A stretch of 64,000 bases of DNA from Pseudomonas syringae (GTDB taxonomy: Bacteria; Pseudomonadota; Gammaproteobacteria; Pseudomonadales; Pseudomonadaceae). The notes beneath the pieces were generated by a model. It was not told the origin of the DNA. It saw nothing but the letters and a program-made list of their open reading frames with translations, and did no database searches. Position 1 is the first letter of the stretch; each line of letters begins with the position of its first letter. The stretch is taken from positions 1 through 64,000 of the forward strand of contig NZ_LGSI01000035.1 of NCBI RefSeq assembly GCF_001698815.1. Reading direction: 5' to 3'. Positions 24,447 to 34,043 of this stretch are shown in pieces. The position numbers and the translations under genes are program-made.

Positions 24447-25655
24447 ATGGATAACTTACAAAGCGCCGTTGACACATTGGTCCACAGTTCCAACACCCTG
24501 TTTCTGCTGCTGGGTGCGGTCATGGTACTGGCCATGCACGCCGGTTTTGCATTCCTGGAAGTCGGCACTGTCCGACACAAAAACCAGGTCAATGCGCTGG
24601 CGAAAATCCTCAGTGACTTCGCGGTCTCGACCCTTGCCTATTTCTTTATAGGCTACTGGATCTCCTACGGCGTCAGCTTTCTGCAGCCTGCTGCGGTGCT
24701 CAGTGCCGATCACGGCTATGTGCTGGTGAAATTCTTCTTTCTGTTAACGTTCGCTGCGGCCATTCCGGCGATCATTTCCGGAGGCATCGCCGAGCGTGCG
24801 CGGTTTGCGCCGCAGTTGTGCGCCACGGTATTGATCGTTGCGTTCATTTATCCGTTCTTTGAAGGCATGGTCTGGAACGGTAATTTCGGTCTGCAACGCT
24901 GGCTGGCCTCGTCCTTTGGCGCGAGTTTCCATGATTTCGCCGGTTCTGTCGTGGTTCATGCCATGGGTGGGTGGCTGGCGCTGGCTGCGGTGTTGCTGCT
25001 CGGGCCGCGTAACGGGCGTTATCGGGAAGGGCGTCTGGTGGCTTATCCACCTTCGAGCATCCCGTTTCTGGCGCTTGGGTCGTGGATTCTGATTGTCGGC
25101 TGGTTCGGGTTCAATGTCATGAGCGCCCAGACCTTGCAAGGCGTCAGCGGGCTGGTGGCGGTCAACTCACTGATGGCCATGGTCGGCGGCACGGTCGCGG
25201 CATTGATTGTCGGGCGCAACGACCCAGGCTTTTTGCATAACGGCCCCTTGGCCGGGTTGGTGGCAATCTGCGCGGGCTCGGACCTGATGCATCCCGTGGG
25301 CGCATTGATCACCGGCGTTATCGCTGGCGCATTGTTCGTCTGGTGTTTCACCGCAGCACAGGTGCGCTGGAAAATCGACGACGTGTTGGGCGTGTGGCCG
25401 TTGCATGGTCTGTGCGGCGTCTGGGGCGGTATCGCCTGTGGCATTTTCGGTCAGACAGCGTTCGGCGGGTTGGGCGGCGTGAGCCTGATCAGCCAGTTGA
25501 TCGGCACCGGGCTCGGTGTGCTGGTAGCGCTGCTCGGCGGCTTCGCCGTTTACGGCGCGATCAAGCTGATCATTGGTCTGCGGTTGAGCCAGGAACAGGA
25601 GTATTACGGTGCCGACCTGTCGATCCACAAAATCGGCGCAGTGAGTCAGGACTAA
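24447..25655 (+). CDS. amt: Ammonium transporter, Amt/Mep/Rh family
   Basis: The 402-residue product (ATG 24447) has the 11-helix Amt fold. The pore twin histidines are His171 (VVVHAMGG) and His320 (WPLHGLCGVWGG), and the family signature DFAGSVVVHAMGGWLALAA is present. It begins directly with the first periplasmic helix and lacks a cleaved signal peptide. It conducts ammonium into the cytoplasm. No glnK gene is adjacent, unlike the usual amtB operon, so this may be a second, separately controlled transporter. Confidence 0.93.
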   Translation: MDNLQSAVDTLVHSSNTLFLLLGAVMVLAMHAGFAFLEVGTVRHKNQVNALAKILSDFAVSTLAYFFIGYWISYGVSFLQPAAVLSADHGYVLVKFFFLLTFAAAIPAIISGGIAERARFAPQLCATVLIVAFIYPFFEGMVWNGNFGLQRWLASSFGASFHDFAGSVVVHAMGGWLALAAVLLLGPRNGRYREGRLVAYPPSSIPFLALGSWILIVGWFGFNVMSAQTLQGVSGLVAVNSLMAMVGGTVAALIVGRNDPGFLHNGPLAGLVAICAGSDLMHPVGALITGVIAGALFVWCFTAAQVRWKIDDVLGVWPLHGLCGVWGGIACGIFGQTAFGGLGGVSLISQLIGTGLGVLVALLGGFAVYGAIKLIIGLRLSQEQEYYGADLSIHKIGAVSQD

Positions 25656-25769
25656 GGGCCAATTGCCAGAGCGAGGGCGAACCTGTCGGTGTGAAAATCT
25701 GCTAGCAGGAAAGGCGGCCGTTCTGCTCTTATAGGTGTCCAGGCACGTCACTGCGGGGAATAATTCACG

Positions 25770-26390
25770 ATGAATCTCCATACCCTCACGCCCTACGGCG
25801 GCATCACCGTCATGCTGCCTGCCGTACTGGTGATTACCGCGTGGTTATGGACGACACGTTCGCACCGCTCGGCGATGTTGTGGATCGCAACGGTGGTGGT
25901 GGCGTATTCCATCGTGATTACCAGCAAGATCCTGTTCAAGGGCTGGGGCGTGGCCATCGAAAGCCTGGGTATTTATGTATTCAGCGGCCACGCGATGAAT
26001 ACCTGCCTGGTGCTCATCGTCGGCTTGAGTCTCCTGGCTCGGCAACTGCACCAGGCTTTGCGCTGGCCGGCAGCGGCGCTGGGGTTGACCTTGGGCTGGG
26101 CATTCAGCATTTTTTGCGTAGCGCCTTTCATCCATCCATTGCCGGAAGCGATTGCCGGCGCTTTGGTGGGTTCGCTCGGGGCCTTGGTGTTTCTGCTCGG
26201 GTTGGAAAATATTCGCCCCGGGAGAATCCCGTCCTCCGCGCTGGTGGCCGGATTGCTCTTGATTGCCTTCAGTTCAACCACGACCAAGTACACCGCCGAG
26301 TCCCTGCTGGATCGTATTTCGATGAAAATGTCCGGCGCCGACGCGGCATTCCGGGCGCCGGACTGGCGTACTCCGGCCGTACCGTTGTAA
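25770..26390 (+). CDS. PAP2-like membrane protein (degenerate)
   Basis: The 206-residue product has about six transmembrane helices. It resembles type 2 phosphatidic acid phosphatases: SKILFKGWG stands where KxxxxxxRP is expected, FSGHAMN replaces PSGHx, and APFIHPLPEAIAG holds the final His of the SRxxxxxHxxxD motif. Key Arg residues are missing from the first and third motifs, so catalysis is doubtful. It is well separated from amt, which has the same orientation. Confidence 0.65.
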   Translation: MNLHTLTPYGGITVMLPAVLVITAWLWTTRSHRSAMLWIATVVVAYSIVITSKILFKGWGVAIESLGIYVFSGHAMNTCLVLIVGLSLLARQLHQALRWPAAALGLTLGWAFSIFCVAPFIHPLPEAIAGALVGSLGALVFLLGLENIRPGRIPSSALVAGLLLIAFSSTTTKYTAESLLDRISMKMSGADAAFRAPDWRTPAVPL

Positions 26391-26487
26391 ACGAGTCGAT
26401 TCAGATTTTGAAGTGATGCGCATGGCTCGACGCCTATGTCGCGCGGGCCTAAAATAACCGCCCGTTTCCCCGCTTGAGGGCCTTGCC

Positions 26488-26727
26488 ATGCCACCGGAAT
26501 GCCAGCTATTCGGTACCTTGGGTTGCCATTTATGCGAAGTCGCTGAATCCGAGTTGTTGCCGCTGGTCGAGCATGGTTTGCTGGTTGAGTTGGTGGACAT
26601 CGTCGAACACGAAAGGCTGATCGATGATTACGCTCTGCGCATTCCCGTCCTGCGGCGCGTTGATACCGGCGCAGAGTTGGACTGGCCGTTCGATGCCGAG
26701 CAGATCGTGACGTTTTTGCGCGAGTGA
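26488..26727 (+). CDS. Glutaredoxin-like protein
   Basis: The 79-residue product has a thioredoxin-fold start, CQLFGTLGCHLCEVAESEL, with a CHLC redox pair at about residues 13-16. RIPVLRR supplies the conserved cis-proline and the end is FDAEQIVTFLRE. This is the short DUF836/YfiL-like glutaredoxin family found in many proteobacteria. Likely a cytoplasmic thiol-disulfide oxidoreductase; partners are unknown. Confidence 0.85.
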   Translation: MPPECQLFGTLGCHLCEVAESELLPLVEHGLLVELVDIVEHERLIDDYALRIPVLRRVDTGAELDWPFDAEQIVTFLRE

Positions 26728-26760
26728 GCGCTGCCAATACCTGGCACCTGTTAACCACTC

Positions 26761-26850
26761 GTTGGAGCGAGGTTTGCCCGCGAAGCGGATTTTCAGACGA
26801 CTCTATTTATCGCCCGAAACGGCGCCTTCGCGGGCAAGCCTAGCTCCAAC
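26761..26850. repeat. REP-like long inverted repeat
   Basis: Arms 26761-26785 (GTTGGAGCGAGG..., ending CCCGCGAAG) and 26826-26850 (CTTCGCGGGCAAGCC...) pair at 23 of 25 positions, with a 40-nt centre. The CTTCGCGGGCAAGCCxxGCTCC pattern is a very common Pseudomonas extragenic palindrome. Confidence 0.8.
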
Positions 26851-27053
26851 GGATGAGGCTTCGTCGCGCCGCTTTAGTGTTGCAAGACATGAAATCAGAC
26901 GACCAAACTTTGACCTGACGGTCCAGGTTCCCTAGGCTTCGAGAACCTTTGACGGGTGAGAGCAGGAAAAACGCAGTACACCTTTCATCTGCGCAGCGAA
27001 ACGCCTGGCGTTTTTTCCTGCCATCCCCACGTCTCGAACGAACTGGAGAACCG

Positions 27054-27575
27054 ATGAAATCTTATCTATGGCTTGGCTTGATTGGCGCTGTATCCCTTAA
27101 CAGTGCTTTCGCCGAAACCCGCTCGGTGCCCATGAATCTGGTCAGCGCGACCGACGCGCCTCAGCCGATCGGCGAGGTCATCATCAGCGAAACGCCCTAC
27201 GGCCTGTTATTCACTCCCAATCTGAAATCACTGCCCGCCGGTGTGCATGGCTTTCATGTGCATGCCAACGCCAGTTGCGAAGCTGCCATGAAGGACGGGG
27301 TCAAGGTGGCTGCCGAGGCTGCGGGCGGGCACTTCGATCCAGGCAAGACCAGCAAGCACTTGGGACCTTACGCCGAAGGGCATCTTGGGGATCTTCCGGC
27401 AATCTATGTCAGCACAGACGGCATGGCGACATACCCGGTGCTGGCACCTCGCTTGAAGAAGCTATCCCAGGTCAAGGATCACGCACTGATGATCCATGCC
27501 GGTGCCGATAACCATGCGGATGTGCCCAAGCCTTTGGGCGGCGGGGGCGAGCGCATGGCCTGCGGGGTGATCTGA
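27054..27575 (+). CDS. sodC: Periplasmic Cu/Zn superoxide dismutase
   Basis: From ATG 27054 (GGAG upstream) the product is 173 residues. A signal peptide (SYLWLGLIGAVSLNSAFA) is followed by the SodC fold: GVHGFHVHANASC (copper His pair and the disulfide Cys), GGHFDPGKTSKHLGPYAEGHLGDLP (bridging and zinc His/Asp), HALMIHAGADNHAD (last copper His), and ERMACGVI with the second disulfide Cys. It converts superoxide to peroxide in the periplasm. The upstream open frame from 26949 is not needed. Confidence 0.95.
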   Translation: MKSYLWLGLIGAVSLNSAFAETRSVPMNLVSATDAPQPIGEVIISETPYGLLFTPNLKSLPAGVHGFHVHANASCEAAMKDGVKVAAEAAGGHFDPGKTSKHLGPYAEGHLGDLPAIYVSTDGMATYPVLAPRLKKLSQVKDHALMIHAGADNHADVPKPLGGGGERMACGVI

Positions 27576-27648
27576 TACAGCTTCGGCACGCTGGGTTCTG
27601 CGCCTGGCTTGAGCGATAATGCCGCGCCAGTCAACCAAGAGTCCGCGC

Positions 27649-28539
27649 ATGTCCGATCCCGTTTTTTCTGCCGCCGACAGTCAGGCCAGCACGCTCTATT
27701 TGCCTCCGGGCTCATGGACAACGGTGCTGGACTGTCTGTGCGCGCACTTCAAGGCCATCAGTCGCGAGCAATGGCTGGATCGCATGGCGCGAGGCCGGGT
27801 GCTGGATGCTCAGGGCGCGCCGATTGCGCCCGCTCTGGCTTACCGGGAAGGCCTGCGGATTCACTATTTTCGCGAAGTGCCCAACGAAACGCCGATCCCG
27901 GTTGTGGAGTCGATTCTGTACGCCGACGAGCATCTGGTGGTAGCGGACAAACCGCATTTTTTGCCCGTGACGCCAGCCGGTGAATACGTCGAACAAACGC
28001 TGTTGCGCCGCCTGATCCGGCGTCTGGACAATCCGGATCTGGTGCCGCTGCATCGTATTGATCGGCACACTGCAGGCCTGGTGCTGTTTTCCGCCAACAA
28101 GCAGACGCGCTCGGCTTATCAGTCGCTGTTTCCCACGCGCAAGATCGACAAACGCTATGAAGCTATCGCTGCGGCATTGCCTGAAGTGGATTTTCCGCTG
28201 CTGCACAAGACTCGACTCATCGAGGGCGAGCCGTTCTTCCGCATGCAGGAAGGTCCGGGCGCCAGTAATACCGAAACCCGGATTGAAGTCTGCGAGCAAA
28301 ATGGCGATCTGTGGCGCTATGGGCTTTATCCGGTGACGGGCAAGAAGCACCAGTTGCGGGTACACATGGCGGCGCTGGGTGCCGGGATCTGCAACGATCC
28401 GTTTTATCCCGAGGTCATCAAGGATGCCGTGGACGATTACAGTCGGCCGCTGAAACTTCTGGCGCAAGGCCTGCGTTTCATCGATCCACTAAGCGGTGAG
28501 CCGCGATCGTTCGAAAGTCAGATCAAGCTGGACTGGTAG
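27649..28539 (+). CDS. RluA-family RNA pseudouridine synthase
   Basis: The product is about 296 residues from ATG 27649 (an alternative in-frame ATG at 27619 would add 10 residues). The catalytic motif HRIDRHTAGLVLFS carries the essential Asp. Other family blocks are ILYADEHLVVADKP, DKRYEAIAA and GKKHQLRVHMAALG. The N-terminal part (about 20-85) is S4-like or degenerate. It isomerises uridine in rRNA or tRNA; which site cannot be told from sequence reading. Confidence 0.9.
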   Translation: MSDPVFSAADSQASTLYLPPGSWTTVLDCLCAHFKAISREQWLDRMARGRVLDAQGAPIAPALAYREGLRIHYFREVPNETPIPVVESILYADEHLVVADKPHFLPVTPAGEYVEQTLLRRLIRRLDNPDLVPLHRIDRHTAGLVLFSANKQTRSAYQSLFPTRKIDKRYEAIAAALPEVDFPLLHKTRLIEGEPFFRMQEGPGASNTETRIEVCEQNGDLWRYGLYPVTGKKHQLRVHMAALGAGICNDPFYPEVIKDAVDDYSRPLKLLAQGLRFIDPLSGEPRSFESQIKLDW

Positions 28540-28557
28540 ACAAGCCGTCCAGACGCT

Positions 28558-28583
28558 AAAAAACCCGCACCAGGCGGGTTTTT
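28558..28583. terminator. Bidirectional rho-independent terminator
   Basis: AAAAAACCCGC, loop, GCGGGTTTTT: a short GC stem flanked by A- and T-runs between the convergent pseudouridine synthase and lipoprotein genes. Confidence 0.85.
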
Positions 28584-28605
28584 CAGCAACTGGATCACGT
28601 CACCA

Positions 28606-28830
28606 TCAAAGGTCTTTGACGGTACGTACTTGATCCTTGTTGACGCGGGTTTCTTTGCCATCGAGTTGCTTGAATTCGTAGAAACCCGACTCTTCATCGT
28701 ATTTAGGGGTATCGACAGCCTGGATTTCGCGGCCGTCAGTCAAGGTGATCACAGTGGGCGAGGCGCAGCCAGCGAGGGAGGCGAGGCTCAATGCGAGCAG
28801 AAAGGCAGCGGGAAGGGTCCGTTGTTTCAT
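28606..28830 (-). CDS. YgdI/YgdR-family lipoprotein
   Basis: The 74-residue product has a lipoprotein signal (AAFLLALSLASLAGCASP, lipobox LAGC) and the small SH3-like YgdI/YgdR domain: TVITLTDGREIQAVDTPKYDEESGFYEFKQLDGKETRVNKDQVRTV. It should be anchored in the outer membrane inner leaflet. A paralogue with the same layout is at 44451-44675. Function is unknown in the family. Confidence 0.92.
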   Translation of the reverse strand: MKQRTLPAAFLLALSLASLAGCASPTVITLTDGREIQAVDTPKYDEESGFYEFKQLDGKETRVNKDQVRTVKDL

Positions 28831-28927
28831 TACTGTGTCTCCAGAGGATTCTTTTGATTAACTGACGTTCAGACGTATGCGCCGCCAGCAAGTTCCATGA
28901 ATAGTAACCCTTGCGGGCTGCACGACG

Positions 28928-29521
28928 TTAAATGGTGATCCGCGTCAACAGATCCGGGGTGTTCAGGTTCGCCAGACGAGGGTCGCCTGCCGCGCACTGC
29001 ACGGCAACCGGCTGAAACTGCTCCATGGCCCGACGCGGGCTTCGTTCTCCGGCCTGCCAGGCCGCTTCGAAGGCTGCGGCATGCCGGGTGGGAATCATAC
29101 ACAGCAACGGCTGCCAGTGTTCACCATCACGAATCATTACCGGCTGATCAGGGTGCGCAAACGCCGTTTCACGTAGCGCTTGCAGCAACTGGCCATCTAT
29201 CAGTGGTACATCGCAAGGCAGCACCAGCAGAAAGTCGTGACGGGCCACGCTCAGCGCGGCGCGAATGCCCGCAAATGGCCCGTCAAAATCAGCGTTATTG
29301 TCTTGCACTAGTTGATCAGAATAGCGGGCGTATTGTTCGATGTTGCGATTGCAGGAAATGATCAGATCATCGGTCAATGGTCGTGTCAGGCGCTGAAGGT
29401 GCTGAATCAGCGGTTCGCCGCGCCATTCGATCAGGCCTTTGTCGCGCCCGCCCATGCGCTGGCCCTGGCCGCCAGCCAGCAGCAGGATCGAGCAGGGTGG
29501 GAGAGGAGCGGAACCGGGCAT
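28928..29521 (-). CDS. mobA: Molybdenum cofactor guanylyltransferase
   Basis: The 197-residue product transfers GMP from GTP to molybdopterin to make the bis-MGD cofactor. It has the nucleotidyltransferase start [20 protein letters not shown], the metal-binding LPCDVPLI segment and the family tail RFLNTPDLL-like ([14 protein letters not shown]). It is divergent from moaB, giving a compact Mo-cofactor locus with moaB and moeA. Confidence 0.93.
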   Translation of the reverse strand: MPGSAPLPPCSILLLAGGQGQRMGGRDKGLIEWRGEPLIQHLQRLTRPLTDDLIISCNRNIEQYARYSDQLVQDNNADFDGPFAGIRAALSVARHDFLLVLPCDVPLIDGQLLQALRETAFAHPDQPVMIRDGEHWQPLLCMIPTRHAAAFEAAWQAGERSPRRAMEQFQPVAVQCAAGDPRLANLNTPDLLTRITI

Positions 29522-29599
29522 GGCAGACTTAACCGAGGCAGTGAAAAGGAGTGCTGTGATATAACACCGGCCTGTTTCCCCGACAACTGGATTGAGCCT

Positions 29600-30139
29600 A
29601 TGAAAGCCAAGGCTGACACACCTTTCGTGCCCTTGAACATCGCTGTGCTGACCGTCAGCGACACCCGCTCCCGCGAAACCGATACCTCCGGCCAGATGTT
29701 TGTCGACCGTCTAACCGAGGCCGGCCATAGCCTGATCGAGCGCGTGCTGCTCAAGGATGACCTGTACAAGATCCGCGCCCAGGTTGCGACCTGGATCGCC
29801 GATGATGAGGTGCAGGTCGTATTGATTACTGGCGGTACCGGTTTCACCGGGCGTGACAGCACGCCAGAAGCCGTGGGTTGCCTGCTGGACAAGCAGGTAG
29901 ATGGTTTCGGTGAGCTGTTCCGGCAGATTTCCGTTCCCGATATCGGCACTTCGACTATCCAGTCCCGCGCCCTGGCAGGCTTGGCCAATGGCACCCTGGT
30001 GTGCTGTCTGCCGGGCTCGACCAACGCGGTGCGCACTGGTTGGGACGGGATTCTCGCCCAGCAGCTGGATTCGCGTTTTCGCCCGTGCAACTTCGTGCCG
30101 CACCTCAAGCAGGCCGAACCCTGCGCAACGCGTGGGTAA
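29600..30139 (+). CDS. moaB: Molybdenum cofactor biosynthesis protein MoaB
   Basis: From ATG 29600 the product is 179 residues, the usual MoaB/Mog size. Motifs: [36 protein letters not shown], and [19 protein letters not shown]. It belongs to the MPT-adenylyltransferase fold; in many bacteria MoaB is a Mog-like or accessory form. moeA follows after 6 nt, so the two are one operon. Confidence 0.93.
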   Translation: MKAKADTPFVPLNIAVLTVSDTRSRETDTSGQMFVDRLTEAGHSLIERVLLKDDLYKIRAQVATWIADDEVQVVLITGGTGFTGRDSTPEAVGCLLDKQVDGFGELFRQISVPDIGTSTIQSRALAGLANGTLVCCLPGSTNAVRTGWDGILAQQLDSRFRPCNFVPHLKQAEPCATRG

Positions 30140-30145
30140 CCGTCG

Positions 30146-31348
30146 ATGAGCAAGCCTTTGATGCCGGTCGAAGATGCTCTCGCGCGTCTGCTGGAAATGG
30201 CTGCGGCCACGCCGATTACCGAACGTGAACGGGTGCTATTGGCCAACGCGCAGGGTCGTGTATTGGCCGTGGATCTGATCTCCACGCTGGATCTGCCGCC
30301 ATGGCCGAACAGCGCCATGGACGGGTATGCGTTGCGTCTCGCTGACTGGCGCGGAGAACCGCTGCAGGTCAGTCAACGGATTTTTGCCGGCCAGGCCCCC
30401 GAACCCCTGACTCCCGGCACCTGTGCGCGGATCTTCACCGGCGCTCCGGTTCCTGAAGGGGCCGATTGTGTCGAGATGCAGGAAAACGCTGTGGTGCAGG
30501 CCGATGAGCGTGTTTCGTTCCTCGAGCCGATGCTCGATGGCCAGAACATCCGTCCTCAAGGCCAGGAAACCCGTGTGGGCGACAAGGTGCTGGCAGCCGG
30601 AACGCGTCTCGGTCCCATCGAACTGGGGCTGACCGCTTCCCTTGGGCTGGCTGAAGTTGACGTGGTACGCCGGGCGCGCGTGGCTGTGTTGTCCACCGGC
30701 GACGAGTTGATCGAACCAGGGCAGCCATTGGGGCCAGGGCAGATCTACAACAGCAATCGCGTGCTGTTATGCAGCTGGCTCAAACGTCTGGAATGCGAAG
30801 TCATTGATGCCGGGATTCTTCCGGATGACCTGGAAAAAACCCGAACGGCCCTGGCTGCGCTCAACGATGTGGACCTGATTCTCTCCACCGGCGGCGTCTC
30901 CGTGGGCGAGGCTGATTTTCTCGGCCATGCATTGCGCGAGGAGGGCGAATTGTCCCTCTGGAAGCTGGCGATCAAACCCGGAAAACCGCTGACATTCGGC
31001 CATTTTCGCGGCGTGCCAGTGATCGGCCTGCCGGGCAACCCCGCTTCGACCCTGGTCACCTTTGCCCTGTTGGCGCGGCCTTATCTGCTGCGTCGCCAGG
31101 GCGTGCAAGACGTCACTCCGCTGCAATTCCCCGTGCCTGCGGGATTTGCCTGGACCCGGCCGGGTCACCGTCGCGAATATCTGCGCGGGCGTCTTGAGCA
31201 AGGCCGTGCGGTGTTTTACAGCAACCAGAGTTCAGGAGTTTTGCGCAGCGCCGCCTGGGCTGATGGGCTGATCGAAGTCCTGGAAGAGCGCACCTTTGCC
31301 GAAGGCGAATGGGTCAATTTCATTCCATTGAGTGAAGTCCTGGGCTGA
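30146..31348 (+). CDS. moeA: Molybdopterin molybdenumtransferase
   Basis: The 400-residue product inserts molybdenum into adenylated molybdopterin. Domain markers: PPWPNSAMDGYALR near residue 50, IFTGAPVPEGADCVEMQE, VLSTGDELIEPG, LSTGGVSVGEADF, and GLPGNPASTLV. Length is normal. Translation is probably coupled to moaB, 6 nt upstream. Confidence 0.95.
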   Translation: MSKPLMPVEDALARLLEMAAATPITERERVLLANAQGRVLAVDLISTLDLPPWPNSAMDGYALRLADWRGEPLQVSQRIFAGQAPEPLTPGTCARIFTGAPVPEGADCVEMQENAVVQADERVSFLEPMLDGQNIRPQGQETRVGDKVLAAGTRLGPIELGLTASLGLAEVDVVRRARVAVLSTGDELIEPGQPLGPGQIYNSNRVLLCSWLKRLECEVIDAGILPDDLEKTRTALAALNDVDLILSTGGVSVGEADFLGHALREEGELSLWKLAIKPGKPLTFGHFRGVPVIGLPGNPASTLVTFALLARPYLLRRQGVQDVTPLQFPVPAGFAWTRPGHRREYLRGRLEQGRAVFYSNQSSGVLRSAAWADGLIEVLEERTFAEGEWVNFIPLSEVLG

Positions 31349-31416
31349 GATGCTGGTCGCAAGTGCTCTCTGGGGAAGCAACTTCCCCAAGGCGCACCGG
31401 CGAGAGCGAGCTTGTA

Positions 31417-33225
31417 TCAATCCTTTACCGACTCTTCCTCGAGTCGATCCGCATCGAACAATTGCTCCAGTTCCTTGCGCGCTTCCCGCGCCGTTTGCAG
31501 CACTTTGGCTGCATCGTCATAAACCAGATGCTGTGCGGCGAGCACCTGTTCGTCATGCCGTTTGAAGCGATTGATGCGCGCGTCGGCCTGCGCCTGGCTC
31601 AAGCCCAGGCCGAGCAGGGTCTGGCGGCTCATTTCCAGACTGGAATAAAAGGTTTCCCGAACCGCCTGGGCGCCCACGTCGATAAGCCGATGCACATGCT
31701 GGCGGTTACGCGCCCTGGCGATGATTTTCATGTTGGGGTAGAGCTTGCGCACCAGTTCGGCGGTCTTGATGTTGGTGTCCGGATCGTCGGTGGCGATGAC
31801 GAAAAACTCGGCCTGATCGACCTTTGCGGCGCGCAGGATTTCCGGGCGCAACGGGTCGCCATAAAACACCGGTACATTGCCGAAACTGCGGGAAAACTCG
31901 ATCGATTCCACGGCGGTATCCAGCGCCACGAACGGGATATTCTGCGCTCGCAGGATACGCGCCACGATCTGGCCCATGCGGCCCATACCGGCGATCACCA
32001 CCCGAGGCGAATCGGTGTTGATGTCCCGGTACTCATCCGGCACTTCGACGGCGACGGTCTTGGGCTTGAGCCATCGAGCGATGGCCAGCAGCAACAAGGG
32101 CGTCATGGCCATCGACAAGGTGATGGTCAGTACGAGAATGTCGTAAAGCCGGGCATCGAACAGGCCTTGATCGCTGCCGATCTTGAACACCACGAAGGCG
32201 AATTCACCGCCCGCAGCAAGCACGATGCCCAGGCGCAAGGCGCTCTGTTTGCCCAAACCGCCCGCCAGGCGGCCGACCAGAAACAGCAGCGGCAGCTTGA
32301 TGGACACCAGCAACAGCGTCAGCCCCAGGACGATGGCTGGTTCGCTGAGCAACAGGCTGAGGTTGGCGCCCATGCCGACGCTCATGAAAAACAGCCCTAG
32401 CAGCAAACCCTTGAAGGGCTCGATCTGGGACTCAAGTTCGTGACGGTATTCCGAATCGGCGAGCAGCAGCCCGGCGAGGAATGCACCCAGGGCCATGGAC
32501 ACCCCGACTTGATCCATCAACCATGCGGTGCCGATGACCACCAGCAAGGCGGTCGCCGTGGACACTTCCTGGATTTTGGTCTTGGCGACAATCCGAAATA
32601 CCGGGCGCAGCAGATAGCGGCCGCCGACCACGACAATCGCGATGCTGCCCAATACGCGCAGCCCGTGATTCAGGCCTTCGCTGGCGCTGAGGTTGTGATC
32701 GGAGCCTGCGAGGAACGGCACCATGGCAATCAGAGGGATCGCAGCAATGTCCTGAAACAGCAGGATGGCGAAGGCCAGTCGGCCGTGAGGCAGGTTGAGC
32801 TCCTTGCGTTCGGCCAGGCTTTGCAGGCCGAATGCGGTGGACGACAACGCCAGGCCAAGCCCCAGCACCACAGCGGTATTCAGCGGTTGGCCGAACGCCA
32901 GCAACGCGACACCGCCGATGACCAGGCCCGTCAGCAACACTTGGGCCAGACCCACGCCGAAAACCGATTTGCGCATCACCCATAAGCGTTTTGGCGAAAG
33001 CTCAAGGCCAATGATGAACAGCAGCAACACCACGCCGAGCTCGGAAATATGGCTGACGCTTTCAGGATTGCCGATCAGCCCCAGCACCGACGGGCCAATG
33101 ATGACGCCGGCGAACAGGTAGCCGAGCACTGCGCCCAGTTGCAGCCGTTTGGCCAATGGAACGGTCAAAACCGCGGCGAGCAAAAACACGACTGCGGCCT
33201 GTAACAGGCTGCCTTCATGGGGCAT
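31417..33225 (-). CDS. kefB: Kef-type potassium/proton antiporter
   Basis: The 602-residue product combines a CPA2 transport domain of about 12 helices (residues 1-385; GYLFAGVIIGPSVLG, LLLFIIGLELSPKRLW, AIPLIAMVPF) with a TrkA-N domain (VVIAGMGRMGQIVARIL as the GxGxxG Rossmann loop, then FYGDPLRPEILRAAKVDQAEFFVI). Kef systems export K+ and are gated by glutathione adducts through this domain. No KefF/G ancillary oxidoreductase gene is adjacent. KefB and KefC cannot be separated by eye. Confidence 0.88.
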   Translation of the reverse strand: MPHEGSLLQAAVVFLLAAVLTVPLAKRLQLGAVLGYLFAGVIIGPSVLGLIGNPESVSHISELGVVLLLFIIGLELSPKRLWVMRKSVFGVGLAQVLLTGLVIGGVALLAFGQPLNTAVVLGLGLALSSTAFGLQSLAERKELNLPHGRLAFAILLFQDIAAIPLIAMVPFLAGSDHNLSASEGLNHGLRVLGSIAIVVVGGRYLLRPVFRIVAKTKIQEVSTATALLVVIGTAWLMDQVGVSMALGAFLAGLLLADSEYRHELESQIEPFKGLLLGLFFMSVGMGANLSLLLSEPAIVLGLTLLLVSIKLPLLFLVGRLAGGLGKQSALRLGIVLAAGGEFAFVVFKIGSDQGLFDARLYDILVLTITLSMAMTPLLLLAIARWLKPKTVAVEVPDEYRDINTDSPRVVIAGMGRMGQIVARILRAQNIPFVALDTAVESIEFSRSFGNVPVFYGDPLRPEILRAAKVDQAEFFVIATDDPDTNIKTAELVRKLYPNMKIIARARNRQHVHRLIDVGAQAVRETFYSSLEMSRQTLLGLGLSQAQADARINRFKRHDEQVLAAQHLVYDDAAKVLQTAREARKELEQLFDADRLEEESVKD

Positions 33226-33434
33226 GGTGAACTCCTTGGCATCTAGCGAAAGGTCAGCTGATCGACCTTGAATAGACCGCCATTAAACCATGTGCAGGCT
33301 ACGGTTCGTTGTCTGGATGTGCTGTGACATCCGTCAAGGGAAGTGGCTGGGCGATGTAACGCGACGCTCATGGGCGTAATATGGGCGCGCATTTGGCGAC
33401 GAATGCCGTCCATGAAGAATTCAGGAAACCCGCA

Positions 33435-33623
33435 ATGACCAATAAACAGCGTTTGATGTATTCCATTTTGATCGCTTTAAGCGTGCTGGCGATCATGCTG
33501 GGTCTGTCGCATTTGCAGACCATCGGTGTGATTACCGAAAAGACCTTTCAATACATTGCAATCTTCGTCGCCATCATGGTGGTAGTCCTCAATGGCTTCA
33601 TGCGGCGCAAGGTCAAACGCTAA
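33435..33623 (+). CDS. Small two-helix membrane protein
   Basis: From ATG 33435 (AGGA upstream) the product is 62 residues with two transmembrane helices (YSILIALSVLAIMLGL and YIAIFVAIMVVVLNGF) and a basic end (MRRKVKR). Conserved-looking but unnamed. The longer open frame from 33381 has no supporting ribosome-binding site. Confidence 0.65.
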   Translation: MTNKQRLMYSILIALSVLAIMLGLSHLQTIGVITEKTFQYIAIFVAIMVVVLNGFMRRKVKR

Positions 33624-33647
33624 AGGCGTGTGGGGCGTGCGCTCCGA

Positions 33648-34043
33648 TCATTCGGCGGGCTTGCCCGGCTCGTTCAGCCATTGCCAGGCGCGCGGATGCA
33701 GGCTGTAGCTTTTGTCGGCGTTGAGGTGAATGACGCCTTCATCGCACAGACGCTTGAGCACTTCGCGCACGCTTAGAAACGACAGCGGGATATCCAGCTT
33801 CAGCAACTGGCTGTGAACGCCGCGCACGCCCAATGCGTGCCCTTCGCCAGTGGCGGTCAGCAAGGCGTCCAGGACTTTCAGGCGGACCAGACTGGTGCGC
33901 AGACCGAAACTTTTAAGCAGCTGTCGGATGGGCTCGTTGCCAGGACGCTCCGCATCCGCCGGAGCGGCAGGCGTCTGCGCTGCGACGGCTGATTGGCGAA
34001 GCATCGTTCGAGTAGTGGTTGCGTGACGATTAAACATGCGCAA
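33648..34043 (-). CDS. Fur-like winged-helix protein lacking the metal domain
   Basis: The 131-residue product has a low-complexity N-terminus, then IRQLLKSFGLRTSLVRLKVLDALL...HALGVRGVHSQL...LSFLSVREVLKRLCDEGVIHLNADKSYSLH. This follows the Fur DNA-binding domain (LR.T..R..VL..L, VY..L, S...V.R.L..L...G.I). The C-terminal dimerisation/metal-binding part with its His/Cys ligands is absent, so it is not a standard metalloregulator. Orphan gene. The family link is moderately sure. Confidence 0.65.
   Translation of the reverse strand: MRMFNRHATTTRTMLRQSAVAAQTPAAPADAERPGNEPIRQLLKSFGLRTSLVRLKVLDALLTATGEGHALGVRGVHSQLLKLDIPLSFLSVREVLKRLCDEGVIHLNADKSYSLHPRAWQWLNEPGKPAE

Noticed and set aside
31363..32400. 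Long + strand open frame opposite the Kef antiporter
   Set aside because: His/Gln-rich translation typical of an antisense frame; the antiporter motifs on the minus strand are complete.
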